Source of the DNA: Leptidea sinapis
Lineage: Eukaryota > Arthropoda > Insecta > Lepidoptera > Pieridae
Direction: 5' to 3'
Length of the DNA stretch: 64,000 nucleotides
Assembly (NCBI RefSeq): GCF_905404315.1
Contig: NC_066265.1
Location: 31,582,501-31,646,500 of the forward strand
The notes below the pieces were generated by a model, which saw nothing but the letters and a program-made list of their open reading frames with translations, ran no database searches and was not told where the DNA came from. Of this stretch, positions 54,081-64,000 are shown in pieces. The translations under genes and the position numbers were made by a program. Positions within the stretch are counted from its first letter, which is position 1; each line of letters begins with the position of its first letter.

Positions 54081-55425
54081 TATATTAATAATCATAGTTA
54101 CAATAAAATATCTTAACAATGTCTCACGAAGGTTTTAATAAATTAATAAAATATCTATTTCTATTTCGCTTTAATTTCATATCAAAGAACTTTTTGAAAA
54201 TAAGCATTGACTGTGAACATGACGAACGATCAATAGAAATATGATAGAAAGATAATTTAGAGTTTCTTTGTACCTCGATGTTGAGCAAAATTAAAAAATA
54301 TTTCCCGCCTTTGATGTTCCCCAAAACGTCAACGGAAATTTTGTTTTAATCTGTTACATGGCAGTAAAAACAACTTTGTCCCTAATAGAATCGGCTACGA
54401 GAGATGCAAAACAGCAGGAGTATTATTTGAAATTAATTTTAACTTTTCTCCTCCGTTTTTTCGTATTAGAAAACTTCGTAACGTGGAACGATTGCTTTCC
54501 CTTCCAACGTTATTTTATCAACTCTACTAACTTCAAAATACACGACACATAAAAACAAATAAATTAAATAGTTTTAATTATTTATAATATTTTGATGATC
54601 ATCACAATGAATAATGAGAAAATATTTAAATTATCGTCATATTTTTTTATGTTACCATTTTTTTAAACTGGTGTCTTTTTCATTAAAAAGGACCAATATA
54701 GATTACATACATAAATAAGTGTGTAATATTTTTAGCATTCGTTGTTTAGTATCTTGTTAATATCTTTAACTTAGATATGTAAAAAGTAATACTTACAATT
54801 GAAATATTATGTTATACATGTAAATTTATGCCTTAATAAATAAATAACAAGAATAAATGAAAAAATCTTGAAGTATGTTCATCGTTTTCTGTAAAGGTAG
54901 GTGTTTGAGTATTGCTCATAATGACTAAACAGCTGATAATAAGTATATTATAGGTTCTCTTGGTAGTAAATTATAATCAACCGAATCATTTCATTCATTT
55001 AGTGCCTTTATAGCTAATCTCATTCAATTTCCGCCATCATATTGCCTTTTTTGCAGATGTTTTAACATGTAACTGTTCCTTACAAATTATTACATCCAAC
55101 TTGATCTATCCATTAAGTACATCAATAATGACGTGACAAAACAAGCAAACTCCAAATAAATTTCCAACAAGCAGCAAAAAGCAAATGCTAACACAATAAG
55201 CACTTCTATTTGACGCCGTCGGTTATTTACACTCGCTCGGACGCTGTATAAAGCCTTCTGGGATATTGTACCCGCCAGCGACCGTACCACCACTGAGTAC
55301 AGACTACTCACAATGCAATGAAACGTTTTTTTTTATGCCAACTCCGTTTGTTTTCAGGTTGATTGAACTATTATGAGCTTGGCTTGCTTTTTTCTGAGTC
55401 AATACCAATCAGTTTTTATTTTTAA
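54081..55425. other. unannotated AT-rich stretch
   Basis: Nothing recognised; frames of 64-73 codons have no domains. Confidence 0.45.
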
Positions 55426-55560
55426 CTAGCTGATGCCCGCGACGTCGTCCGCGTGGACAGTGTAGCCTATATATAACATAATATTTCAGTAGTTTTTGCA
55501 TTTTGTCAGTATATACCTACATATATGTATGGTATTTTTTGACAAACATGCAGCAATTAT
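55426..55560 (-). mobile_element. Helitron-like 3' end
   Basis: CTAGCTGATGCCCGCGACGT CGTCCGCGTGGAC on the plus strand is the inverse of a common lepidopteran Helitron terminus, with A before CTAG. The 5' limit is not visible. Confidence 0.6.
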
Positions 55561-56461
55561 TCCTTAAAAAAAATGTTCAGATTTTACTTCGTCATGATTT
55601 TATTATATTTATAAAGATTAAGAATTGGCTGGATTTTCACACAGCAGCCTGTTATATTTATAAATTTGGTACTGGTTAATTTTTTTATTTACATGTAAGT
55701 AATACAAATTAACCGTTTAAGCCACCGTTTCTTCTGTATAATGAAGTCTGACATAAAATCAGATCAGATTTTAATAAATATATTGTTACTATTATGTACG
55801 ATTTATACTTATTCTTTAAAGTCATAAAAATTCCGTATTATTAATATTTATTACATTAAAAGGTTTAACACATCTGCTTTGATAGCCATTGTTCATAAAA
55901 GTTAAACCTTTGGTCGACATTTGCGTACAATTATTTTAGTTCATAATAATTTATACTTACATACTATAAGTTTTGCCTGCAGGTTTTACAACTTTTCAAA
56001 TAACTACGAACTGAATATCTTTGCTATTTACAAATGATACATGTAGCCGGGTATCGAAGGGGGTCCTAAGTACACAACTCCTCGAGGCATTTAATTGGGT
56101 TGGTTTGTTTATCTGTCTGTAATGTCGGAAGTATTATCAGACCGTTTGCTCTACCCTTGTGAGTTCTGGGTACCTCTGTATCAATAAAGGTAATTGCTGG
56201 AAAGTTACACGATCAAACTTTAATATGTAACTTATCTGGGCTATTTATTGAGGACCGGTTTCTATCATTGATGTGCTGCATACTTCAAAGATGTTGAATG
56301 TCTTATATGAGGGAAGAATTATAGGCTCATCAGATTTCATGTTTAATTGACGCTTTAAATATTCAATAGTTAATTTAAGTTTATTTTGGTTTCTCAATTA
56401 TATTTAGGCCTACAGTCATCCCCTCAACCGATTCTGTATTTGTATTTCAATGTGGCAATTA
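55561..56461. other. unannotated stretch
   Basis: Possibly the body of the Helitron at 55426 for a few hundred bases; nothing else recognised. Confidence 0.35.
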
Positions 56462-56665
56462 AAGCTGTGGAATGAGCTTCCTTGTGCGATGTTACCGGGA
56501 CGATACGACATGGAAAACTTCAAAAAAGGCGCGTACACCTTCCTTAAAGACCTGCAACGCTCCTGTGATTCCTCTGGTGTTGCAAGAGAATGTGGGCGGC
56601 GGTGATCACTTAACACCAGGTGACTCGTACGCTCGTTTGTCCTCCTTTTTTATTAAAAAAAATAT
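56462..56665 (+). mobile_element. LINE 3' end (CR1/Jockey-like family)
   Basis: Begins inside the KLWNELPC motif (AAGCTGTGGAATGAGCTTCC), continues through CGGGACGATACGACATGGAA and ends TGTCCTCCTTTTTTATTAAA AAAA. Confidence 0.8.
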
Positions 56666-57237
56666 TTTTCAGGTCTGTCAATTAAATCTATAATTAGCAA
56701 GATACATAAAATTCGATACAAATATTAATTAATTCATAAGCTCTTTATAAAGCTACTTTTGATAGAGAGAGGTGCATGAGATAATTTATTATTTTCATGA
56801 TTTTTTGGTAACTTTTTGGCGCATGTGACGCGATTTATCGATAAGAATATTAACCTTTATTTCCAAATTCATATCATATACAAACCGTTTATCTGTCTCA
56901 GTTATATGTACCCTAATTCGTGATCCAATACATGGATTGAAAAAACATAACAAACAGATATTGATAAGCCAAAAACATTAAAGGGATGTGATTAAATATA
57001 CAATTAGATAACGGCTTAGGACATTATGTGTTGTATTATGACGTAGGTCATTACTGTCTCTGTAATAGGTATGTCATTGTGACATAAGAAGAGTCGCAAT
57101 TCCTTCACCTATTCCCATAAAAATAACCGGTTGTATCGTTGTGAAATCGGCGAGGGTGATACCATACCACCAAGTGAGGCCTTTGTTGAATAACATAATG
57201 AAATCTTATTGAAGTAAAACTTCTTTAGGCACCCTTG

Positions 57238-57393
57238 ACTTGGGGAGTAAGCTGGTGAATGCGTGACGAGAGTGTTACGAACGAACACTAGCGTTACGTG
57301 AACGGTGATTTCTTTACTTGGGGGGTAATCTGGTGAATGCGTGACGAGAGCGGTACGAACGAACGCTAGAGTTACGCGAACTGTAAGTTCTTG
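57238..57393 (+). repeat. 78-bp tandem repeat, two units, length a multiple of three
   Basis: ACTTGGGGAGTAAGCTGGTG AATGCGTGACGAGAG starts at 57238 and again at 57316 with few changes. On the minus strand each unit reads as 26 codons (TVRVTLAFVRTALVTHSPDY and TVHVTLVFVRNTLVTHSPAY) inside a 105-codon open frame at 57109-57426. No known protein recognised. Confidence 0.75.
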
Positions 57394-57448
57394 ATTATTT
57401 CGCCATTTCATTTCGTTCTTGAACAATTTTTTATAAATTAATGTTTTT

Positions 57449-57685
57449 TTTTATGGAATAGGAGGACAAACGAGCGTACGGGTCACCTGGTGTTAAGTGA
57501 TCACCGCCACCCACATTCTCTTGCAACACCAGAGGAATCACAAGAGCGTTGCCGGCCTTTAAGGAAGGTGTACGCGCTTTTTTTGAAGGTACCCATGTCG
57601 TATCGTCCCGGAAACACCGCACAAGGAAGCTTTTTCCACAGCTTTGTAGTACGTGGAAGAAAGCTCCTTGAAAACCGCACTGTTT
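57449..57685 (-). mobile_element. LINE 3' end (CR1/Jockey-like family)
   Basis: Inverse of the family: GGAGGACAAACGAGCGTACG, TTAAGTGATCACCGCC, GCCGGCCTTTAAGGAAGGTG, TCGTCCCGGAAACACCGCAC and GTAGTACGTGGAAGAAAGCT. The 5' truncation is near 57685. Confidence 0.85.
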
Positions 57686-58849
57686 TGTTTTACTTCAGTC
57701 GTGTACTCGTTTTTATAAATACTCAAACAATTGTTACTTAAAGTCCACACAAACTGTTTCGAAACACGAGATGCACAAGCCTTAAGTTTTCAATATTCAT
57801 GCTTACATAAAAGTTTCGTTAAGCCGAAAAGCCGTTCTTCGGGCAAAAGTATTCGGAACATACAAGTTTTGTTTTTAGTTTGATTATGATTTACGACCCC
57901 GGGCTGCACAATAAGAGGTAAGTTTACTTGATGTATACAATAAGCAGAAAAGAAAATAATTAGAATTTGTCAAGCATCCTGCCCGAGTTGGAAAAACTCC
58001 TGCATAATTTCCACTTAATTTCTTCACGCGTATCTAACATAAAGAATCTTGACAGACACACAGATGGACACTGAATTACAAGGTGATCTTATAAGGGTCC
58101 TCTTTTGTGTATGGAAGCCCAAAAATATTCAAGCGAATCGAACAATTCTTGGCATTATGACATAATTGAGTCAAAATATATTTATATTATATATAAATGA
58201 TTGAACGCATGGAAGGAAAGGGTTGTATAATGAAGACAGACATACAGACAGAAAGGGTTGTGATAATTACATTCTAAATGTCAGTCGATCTAATAAATCT
58301 GACATGACTGAGTAATATGACGTACCCTTTTTAGATTGCGGTGAAAAATTGTAAATTAATTGCCTTTTAAAGTTACTCGGGCGTTGTACAACGATGTAAC
58401 TCTTGAAATCTAATACTAAATGTACATGAAGATGATTTAAGTTTGGAATTTAATGTCTGTTTATCCCATTAATGCAACTTTATTACTTAAAGATTAATTG
58501 CTGTGCGATGTTTTTTAATCCGTTTTACATTCACATATTTATTATTTATAGCAATGTGATCCAAAACACGATATGTTTTACTTCGCTAGATTAAAAAAAG
58601 TTTAAACTAGAGTTAATTTCAGTAATTTTTCCCGTTTCATGTAAAGATTAACCAATATGTATATTTTTTAGTATATGAAAATAAAGGTATTTGAAATCTG
58701 AAGGAGAGATTGTAGTTTGTTTTATAATATCATTTTTTTTATCCAATAACAATCAACAATTTAGTGGCGTGAGACTTGAGCTTAGTGCTCCCTGCTGCTG
58801 TGGGTAAAATAGCCGTTAAGATCACTAAACACTGACCTCAACTATATAG
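57686..58849. other. mostly unannotated
   Basis: At 58040-58115, TTGACAGACACACAGATGGA ... TTATAAGGGTCCTC looks like a remnant of the repeat at 37755-38344. Nothing else recognised. Confidence 0.4.
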
Positions 58850-59205
58850 CACTGGACTGGCGGCTGTCAAAGTGCCTTTATGCCTATTTGATATTCGCCA
58901 TTTTGGCGCTGTTGGCCATGTAGCGAGAGTCTGCGGTACTAAAACTAGTGATGACAACCTCAGCAAACATCGATAGATGGTAGGGAACTATTTACAAGAA
59001 AAAAATGTGCACTTTATTCAGTTGATTCTTGAAGTATAAATAACATGGAAAACGAACGAAATTATTTCAAAATGCAAAACAATTCAGAGTATTGTACGAT
59101 CCATCGCAGCCATATTATACGTCAAAATTAGTATTCTGGACGCTCGCGATTAGCGCTTCAAATAGGCACAAAAAAATTGCTGTCAAACAAACAGCCTGTC
59201 CAGTG
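58850..59205. mobile_element. MITE with CACTGGAC termini
   Basis: CACTGGACTGGCGGCTGTC at the left and GACAGGCTGTTTG-type sequence in the inverse of the right end (GCCTGTCCAGTG), plus GTGCCTATTTGA-like blocks in both arms, give imperfect inverted repeats of about 60 bp. 356 bp, no coding. Confidence 0.55.
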
Positions 59206-59314
59206 GTATTTATGCAGGTCGGTGTCACTTAATAATATATAGACAGCCATTATTTTGACAGAGATTTATTGCTATTGCCGCCATATACTTACAAAATACT
59301 AGCGAATACAGACA

Positions 59315-59637
59315 AAACGTGCAAAATTGAAGACAATCTCTTACGGAAATACTGTAAGATAGAAGAGGAAAGCGAATCTAATATTCATTTTTTTTACGGA
59401 TAAAAGGAGGACAAACTAGCGTACGGATCACCTGTTGTAAAGTGATCACCGCCGCCCACTTTCTTTTTTCCAGAGGAATCACAGAATTTATGATTTCCAC
59501 AGAACCACACTGTAACCGATTTTGATTGACAAGTAAGACAGTCAGCCACGCTTCTATCGCACACATTGGCAAATCAAAATTGGTCAGGTATTATCGTGCT
59601 GTCAGGTCGTCTGACGCTAGTATATTCTGTCTATGAG
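59315..59637 (+). mobile_element. MITE family X, copy 4, with nested LINE end
   Basis: AATCTCTTACGGAAATACTG ... AGCGAATCTAATATTC is interrupted by a minus-strand LINE 3' end (59383-59512: GGAGGACAAACTAGCGTACG ... CAGAGGAATCACAG) and resumes TGTAACCGATTTTGATTGAC AAGTA to TTCTGTCTATG. Confidence 0.75.
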
Positions 59638-60079
59638 TATTAGTAACAAAATGGCCGTCGTTCACACTAATCAAAAAGCTTATATTATCTTTTACGATAG
59701 TACGAAAATTTTCGGTTGCTAGTCCAGATCGCTTTTGCCGGTTTTTTACTAATACACTTTGTCTAAGAAGTATTAATATGAAATGGTTGGAATAAGTCAT
59801 ATTTATTGCGGAGCAATGACCCAAGTCGCTTTGTATTTGTTACAGATTTGAAATAATATTACGTAGTCAGACATACAGACTCTGCCAAATATTCTTGGCA
59901 TTGATACCGACTGTTTGATACTTCACTCAACTTTAACTTTCTGCTTATCTACCACTGCTGAATTTATTTCTATTATGAATGAGTATTTAAACTGAACTGA
60001 TGGTGATAAATTTAACCATTGGGAGGCTTCCTTTTAGTATATATTTTAGCAGATTATGAAGAAGACAGTAAGAATAATG
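59638..60079. other. unannotated stretch
   Basis: Near 60017 the GGGAGGCTTCC of a SINE head is visible but the rest is degraded. Otherwise nothing recognised. Confidence 0.35.
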
Positions 60080-60205
60080 CTTGGCTTCCTTAAAGGCTGC
60101 CTGTAATTCCTCTGGTGTTGCAAGAGAATGTGGTCGGCGATGATCACTTAACACCAGTTGATGCGTAAGCGCGTTTTTCCTCCTTTTCCATAAAAAAAAA
60201 GTTTC
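60080..60205 (+). mobile_element. LINE 3' end remnant
   Basis: GGCTTCCTTAAAGGCTGCCT, ATTCCTCTGGTGTTGCAAGA GAATGTGG, GATCACTTAACACCAG and a CTCCTTTTCCATAAAAAAAA AG end. Confidence 0.8.
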
Positions 60206-60399
60206 TTGAATGATCCTGCGCAAGTCACCTGAAATTGTATAGTACTACTATACTAAATAAGCTTAGCAATCTTGTTATTATATTATGATTTAAAAGATGG
60301 TCGTGTATTTATTGATTTGTAAACGATAACAAAACTTCGTATTTATGACGTTTGCCAAGAGCTGTTGCCATATGTTATGTTATTGTCACTCCCTGTGGA

Positions 60400-60645
60400 A
60401 GATAAATGTATTCTATTATATTCTGCCAGTTCTACCACAATGGCACTTTTTCTGTCATCAAAGAGTAATGTGCAAAACTTATTGGTTTTCGGTTCTAAGG
60501 GCACCGTAACTAGTAAAATTACTGGGTTAATAGACTTAACATCGTCTCAAAGTGAATTTTGATGCCGCTTAGATTTTTTGTTCAATCAAGAATCCTAAGC
60601 GGCACTGCATTGTAATGCGGGCAGGGCGTATCACTTACTAGAGGT
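60400..60645 (+). mobile_element. SINE-like repeat carrying a compensated hairpin change
   Basis: Second hairpin arms are TGCCGCTTAG (60563-60572) and CTAAGCGGCA (60595-60604), versus TGCCGCTCAG/CTGAGCGGCA in most copies: both sides changed so pairing is kept. Confidence 0.8.
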
Positions 60646-61177
60646 GTATTCACGTCGTCACTTTTTGTACAACACTTTTTTCCGCAACATAATACATACA
60701 ATCTTAAAATTACACTCTTACTAATTTTTTATATTCCAAGTCACAATTTTCAGTATGAATACCAAATAAGTAAATCTTAATAAAATAGCTCACAGTTAAT
60801 ACGTATACAACTTGATCAAAAGACCCTTAATATTAATATTGCCTTAGAAAACTTCAAATACCGTAATGGCAATATAAACTGAGTTCTGAAGACGACAAAT
60901 CTGCAAGTTACAAATTATTCTCCCACGAGACGCGACTCAGCGGGGTTCCGAAATTTTTAAGGGTCTTATAGAATCTAATAAAGATATTTTCTGATACTTT
61001 ATTGGATTAGAGTAAAATACTTCGTTTACGCGTATATACTTTTGGGATTGGTGCATTAATATTTTTACATATTCCACTTATTTTTAATAGCTGTGTTTAA
61101 TACTGACGAAGCGCAAAGTGTCTGATAACATAATATTATCGTACCAAGCCAAGATGTAAATATAATTTAAATTTACA
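60646..61177. other. unannotated stretch
   Basis: Nothing recognised apart from a weak inverted pair CTAATAAAG/CTTTATTGGATTAG near 60976-61010. Confidence 0.4.
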
Positions 61178-61519
61178 AATATATATAAAGCTGCAGTGTT
61201 TGTTTGTTTGTTTGTTTGAACGCGCTAATCTCTGGTACTACTGGTCCGATTTGAATGATTCTTTCAGTGTTGGGTAGTCCATTTATCGAGAAAGGCTATA
61301 GGCTATGTTTTTTTTTTCAAAATTAGGGATCCGTAATAAAATTGCTATTTTGTAACACAAGGTGTAAAATCGAAACCTATTTTTGCGTGCGTTGCAAAAA
61401 CTATTGATGATAGAACAAAATGATGTACAGGCTATAATATAGGCAATATTTTATTACTTATAAAACTATCCCGTGAATTATACTTTATATGGCAAAACAA
61501 CGTTTGCCGGGTCAGCTAG
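61178..61519 (+). mobile_element. Helitron-like element with (GTTT)n
   Basis: Ends GCCGGGTCAGCTAG then T; the last 156 bp are almost identical to 1-156. A (GTTT)n tract at 61198-61216 lies near the 5' end and the exact start is uncertain. No coding capacity. Confidence 0.8.
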
Positions 61520-61537
61520 TTTAAAAATATTCTTAAG

Positions 61538-61797
61538 GCGCCTATTTCTGCAGTGAAGCAGTGTGTAAACATTACTGTGTTTCGGTTTGGACGGCGCCGT
61601 AGCTAGTTAAATTACTGGGCAAATGAGACTTAACATCTTATGTCTCAGGGTGACGAGCGCAATTGTGGTGTTGCTCATAATTTTTGGGTTTTTCAATAAT
61701 CCTGAGCGGCACTGCATTGTAATGGGTAGAGCGTATCAATTACCATCAGCTGAACGTCCCGCTCGTCTCGTCCCTTATTTTCATAAAGAAAAAGAAA
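61538..61797 (+). mobile_element. SINE-like repeat, 5' part missing
   Basis: Runs from GGCGCCTATTTCTGCAGTGA to CCGCTCGTCTCGTCCCTTAT TTTCATAAAGAAAAAG. Begins 18 bp after the Helitron end. Confidence 0.85.
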
Positions 61798-62559
61798 TAA
61801 CCTAGAAACACAGCCGTCATAATGCTTTGCTCTTTTTCTTTCTCTTTTGCTAAGTACATATTTTTTTTATTTAGATGTACGTGTTTATTTCTAGCATATA
61901 ACTTATCTGTGGCTAATGTAGTTGATTTCACAATAAATAATTAAGGTTTATTAGTTATAGTTAAATATTATTGTGTTGCTGTTTATTGGTCCTAATAAAG
62001 TAAATAAATAAATAGAATAGATACAGTTAAATATATAAAACAGTTACTGTCAATAAAATTGCTGTTTATTTATATCAGTCTTTGTATTGACGTGTTTAAA
62101 TATCCAACTTCAGCTTGCTCGAGTTATGTCAAAGGAGCGGAAATTAAATTTTCTTTGGCAAAGAATAAGTTTGGAGCGATGGAGGACTCGCATATTGATA
62201 TTAAATAGAACTTCACTGTCGAAGTCATACCCGCACTTAAAGTTCAAATTGTGTGTATTCAGACTTTAGAGTATTCAAAATAAATATAACATTTGCACAG
62301 AGACGAGCTCAATGAAACTAATTTCATAGAAAATGTACGCATCATTTATCAACATTGTGTAAAAATCTAAAAACATTTAAGAGTCTGTTTCTAAGAAATA
62401 ATAAATTTATAAAATTTGAGAAAGATATTTTGATATATAGCAGGTAGAATTTTTATTCTATGAATTTTAAGTAATATTACCAAAATTGTAATTGAATAAT
62501 GATTCGACAACAATGTTAGTAAAAATATAATAATGTAGAATCTGAAGATTTCACATAAT

Positions 62560-62586
62560 TTTTTTTTATTGTTGCAGGTAAATACG
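62560..62586 (+). promoter_or_regulatory. candidate recursive splice junction or exon acceptor
   Basis: TTTTTTTTATTGTTGCAG is followed at once by GTAAATAC. As an alternative, the acceptor opens a small exon: 18 codons (from VNTITSEETGYY) to a TAA at about 62632, overlapping an AATAAA at 62634, or ends at the donor CAG before GTACAG (62647/62648). Confidence 0.3.
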
Positions 62587-63630
62587 ATAACATCTGAAGA
62601 GACAGGATACTACACAAAGACACATAATTTCTAATAAAGCCATGCAGGTACAGTATACAAAGACTTAATTACTTATTATTATATACAAAGGAAATCCTTA
62701 AAAAATTTTAAATGACTTAAGTCTCTTGCATTCACCTTTGCATATGGAATTGACATTATATCAAGATATTGAATATAATTAGATTGTATCCATGTTCGTA
62801 ATTCTTCAATTTACAAAAAGCGTTGTCATATTACCAGGGGAACGTTTGTTATAAATGGAATTACTCCGGGAGACGTTTGACTGTCAGTCGTGAGTCGTGG
62901 CAATTAAATGCCTTCGTCGACATAGCTCGTAAGAAATTATACACCGCCTTTAGAGCCCCGAGTGAAATAATTGAATAAAACGTGACCAAATGTACTTCCT
63001 TGGAGTACTCCGAGCTTAATACTTGTCGTGCGTCAGAAACTTGAGCTAAAATACGTACTTAATGCCTAAAATTGAAGGTGAAAACTTCTTTTGGTGCGCT
63101 GAACACTTTTTTTTATGTATTTAATGAGATTGAGCTGTCTGGTTCGGGTTTACAGTAGCGCTCGTTCAGCTAAAAGCGGCTTGAATCGACTTAGGGAGCG
63201 CGATCAGTCAAAACAAAACTTAACAAGAGTATTATTTATTTATATTTGTATTGTATGGAACAAAGAATAGTTAGTTGTATTTCGAATTATTAACCTCGCC
63301 TTGAAAATGTTTTCACTTCTGTCACATGATCTTAAGCACACACAGTTTTTTTTTGCACCAAATAAATTTAAAAATAGGATAGAAATGATTTTACTAGCGC
63401 GAAAAACACAAAAAGCTTTGTAACAAAAAGCTTTATATTATCGTAATCTTAAATGTTTTTTTTATTTTATTTCATGTACTAAATAAACGAAACAAAGTTC
63501 AAAAAACAACATTATTAAAGATGAAAATAAGCCGACTCAGTTCATAGTTGCCTTAGTGCAGAAAATACCTACACAACAACGTATATATATATAAAATATA
63601 TTGAAATGTTATAGTTAGATATTAACCAAA

Positions 63631-63668
63631 TGATAAATACATTGTCAAAGGTGACAATGTATTTATCA
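63631..63668. repeat. perfect 17-bp palindrome with 4-nt loop
   Basis: TGATAAATACATTGTCA (63631-63647), loop AAGG, and TGACAATGTATTTATCA (63652-63668) are exact inverses. Confidence 0.9.
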
Positions 63669-64000
63669 AGGAAACAAGGAAAAATTTATGAATCAACAAG
63701 GGTTGTTGCGAAAAAATGTTCAAAAGCAATTTATGTAAGTGCCATATAAGATTTTTCAACTAGTTATAATATAAATCACTTAAGTGAAACTATTTTAATT
63801 TTAAAAGTTTTAATCCAATACAGTCTTCCAACTTTATTTTGAAATCAAATATCTCGCTATTTACTACTAAACTGAAAACTTCGTGGATTGAGAAAATATG
63901 CTTTTATTCTGTGTTTCGGACCAAACCAAAAGTCAGCATAAGACAAAAGAAGATAGTGAACCGGCATTTTTAAAGGTAACTCAAAATCATCAATGCATTT

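Larger units (their letters stand above)
61798..64000. other. unannotated stretch
   Basis: No gene or dispersed repeat recognised in 2.2 kb. It contains the splice-like junction at 62577/62578 and a perfect palindrome at 63631-63668, listed separately. Confidence 0.45.

Noticed and set aside
57109..57426. 105-codon minus frame as a conserved protein gene
   Set aside because: Built largely from a two-unit minisatellite with no recognisable family; kept only as a finding.
1..64000. CRISPR array, operon or phage-like system
   Set aside because: Regularly spaced short repeats, clustered coding frames and bacterial signals are absent; the repeats are typical of an insect nuclear genome.

Overview
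This looks like non-coding nuclear DNA of a moth or butterfly (Lepidoptera). It is AT-rich, I recognise no conserved host protein-coding gene, and it is dense with repeat types I associate with Lepidoptera: short Helitron-like elements ending in GGGTCAGCTAG, a hairpin-bearing SINE-like repeat present in about 15 copies, 5'-truncated LINEs with microsatellite tails, tRNA-like SINE heads, and MITEs flanked by TA. A nymphalid-like butterfly is a guess from the repeat flavour only. The window could be one very long intron or an intergenic desert. Three acceptor-donor junctions of the recursive-splicing type on the plus strand, at 486/487, 33757/33758 and 62577/62578, would fit a long plus-strand intron, but that is inference.

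Layout. 0-10 kb: end of a Helitron, an 840-bp element with long inverted ends (1300-2140), a foldback (2658-2850), SINE copies, and three LINE fragments, two of them with clean 17-bp target duplications (4003-4330 and 7440-8362) and one inserted in a SINE (9008-9843). 10-16 kb: mostly unique DNA with two small open exon-like segments (10280-10420 plus, 13759-13854 minus), a foldback carrying a tRNA-like sequence (13002-13391), and a 140-bp direct repeat (14698 and 15676). 16-19 kb: two Helitrons around a duplicated SINE+flank block, the second copy interrupted by an ORF1-only LINE derivative. 19-27 kb: MITEs, a tandem duplication (24001-24561), a mariner-like MITE and a tRNA-like sequence.

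27.4-30.4 kb is the most coherent coding unit: a 958-codon open frame on the minus strand encoding reverse transcriptase, a CCHC zinc finger and a restriction-like endonuclease. It resembles the R2/R4/Dong group of non-LTR retrotransposons and is flanked on both sides by (ATT/TAA)n, the target used by Dong in Bombyx. 30-64 kb is a patchwork of SINEs, Helitrons, MITEs and LINE 3' ends with several two-layer nestings (45.2-45.8 kb, 59.3-59.6 kb), a CpG-rich patch (35830-35945), an in-frame 78-bp minisatellite (57238-57393) and a perfect 17-bp palindrome (63631-63668).

How the parts interact: the abundant SINE-like repeat shares roughly 90 bp of its 3' end with an abundant CR1/Jockey-like LINE, which suggests that this LINE supplied its reverse transcriptase. 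LINE tails seeded microsatellites, and one such tract appears to have been the landing site of the Dong-like element. All annotation is by eye; boundaries of old repeats are approximate, and no repeat library, alignment or expression data were available.
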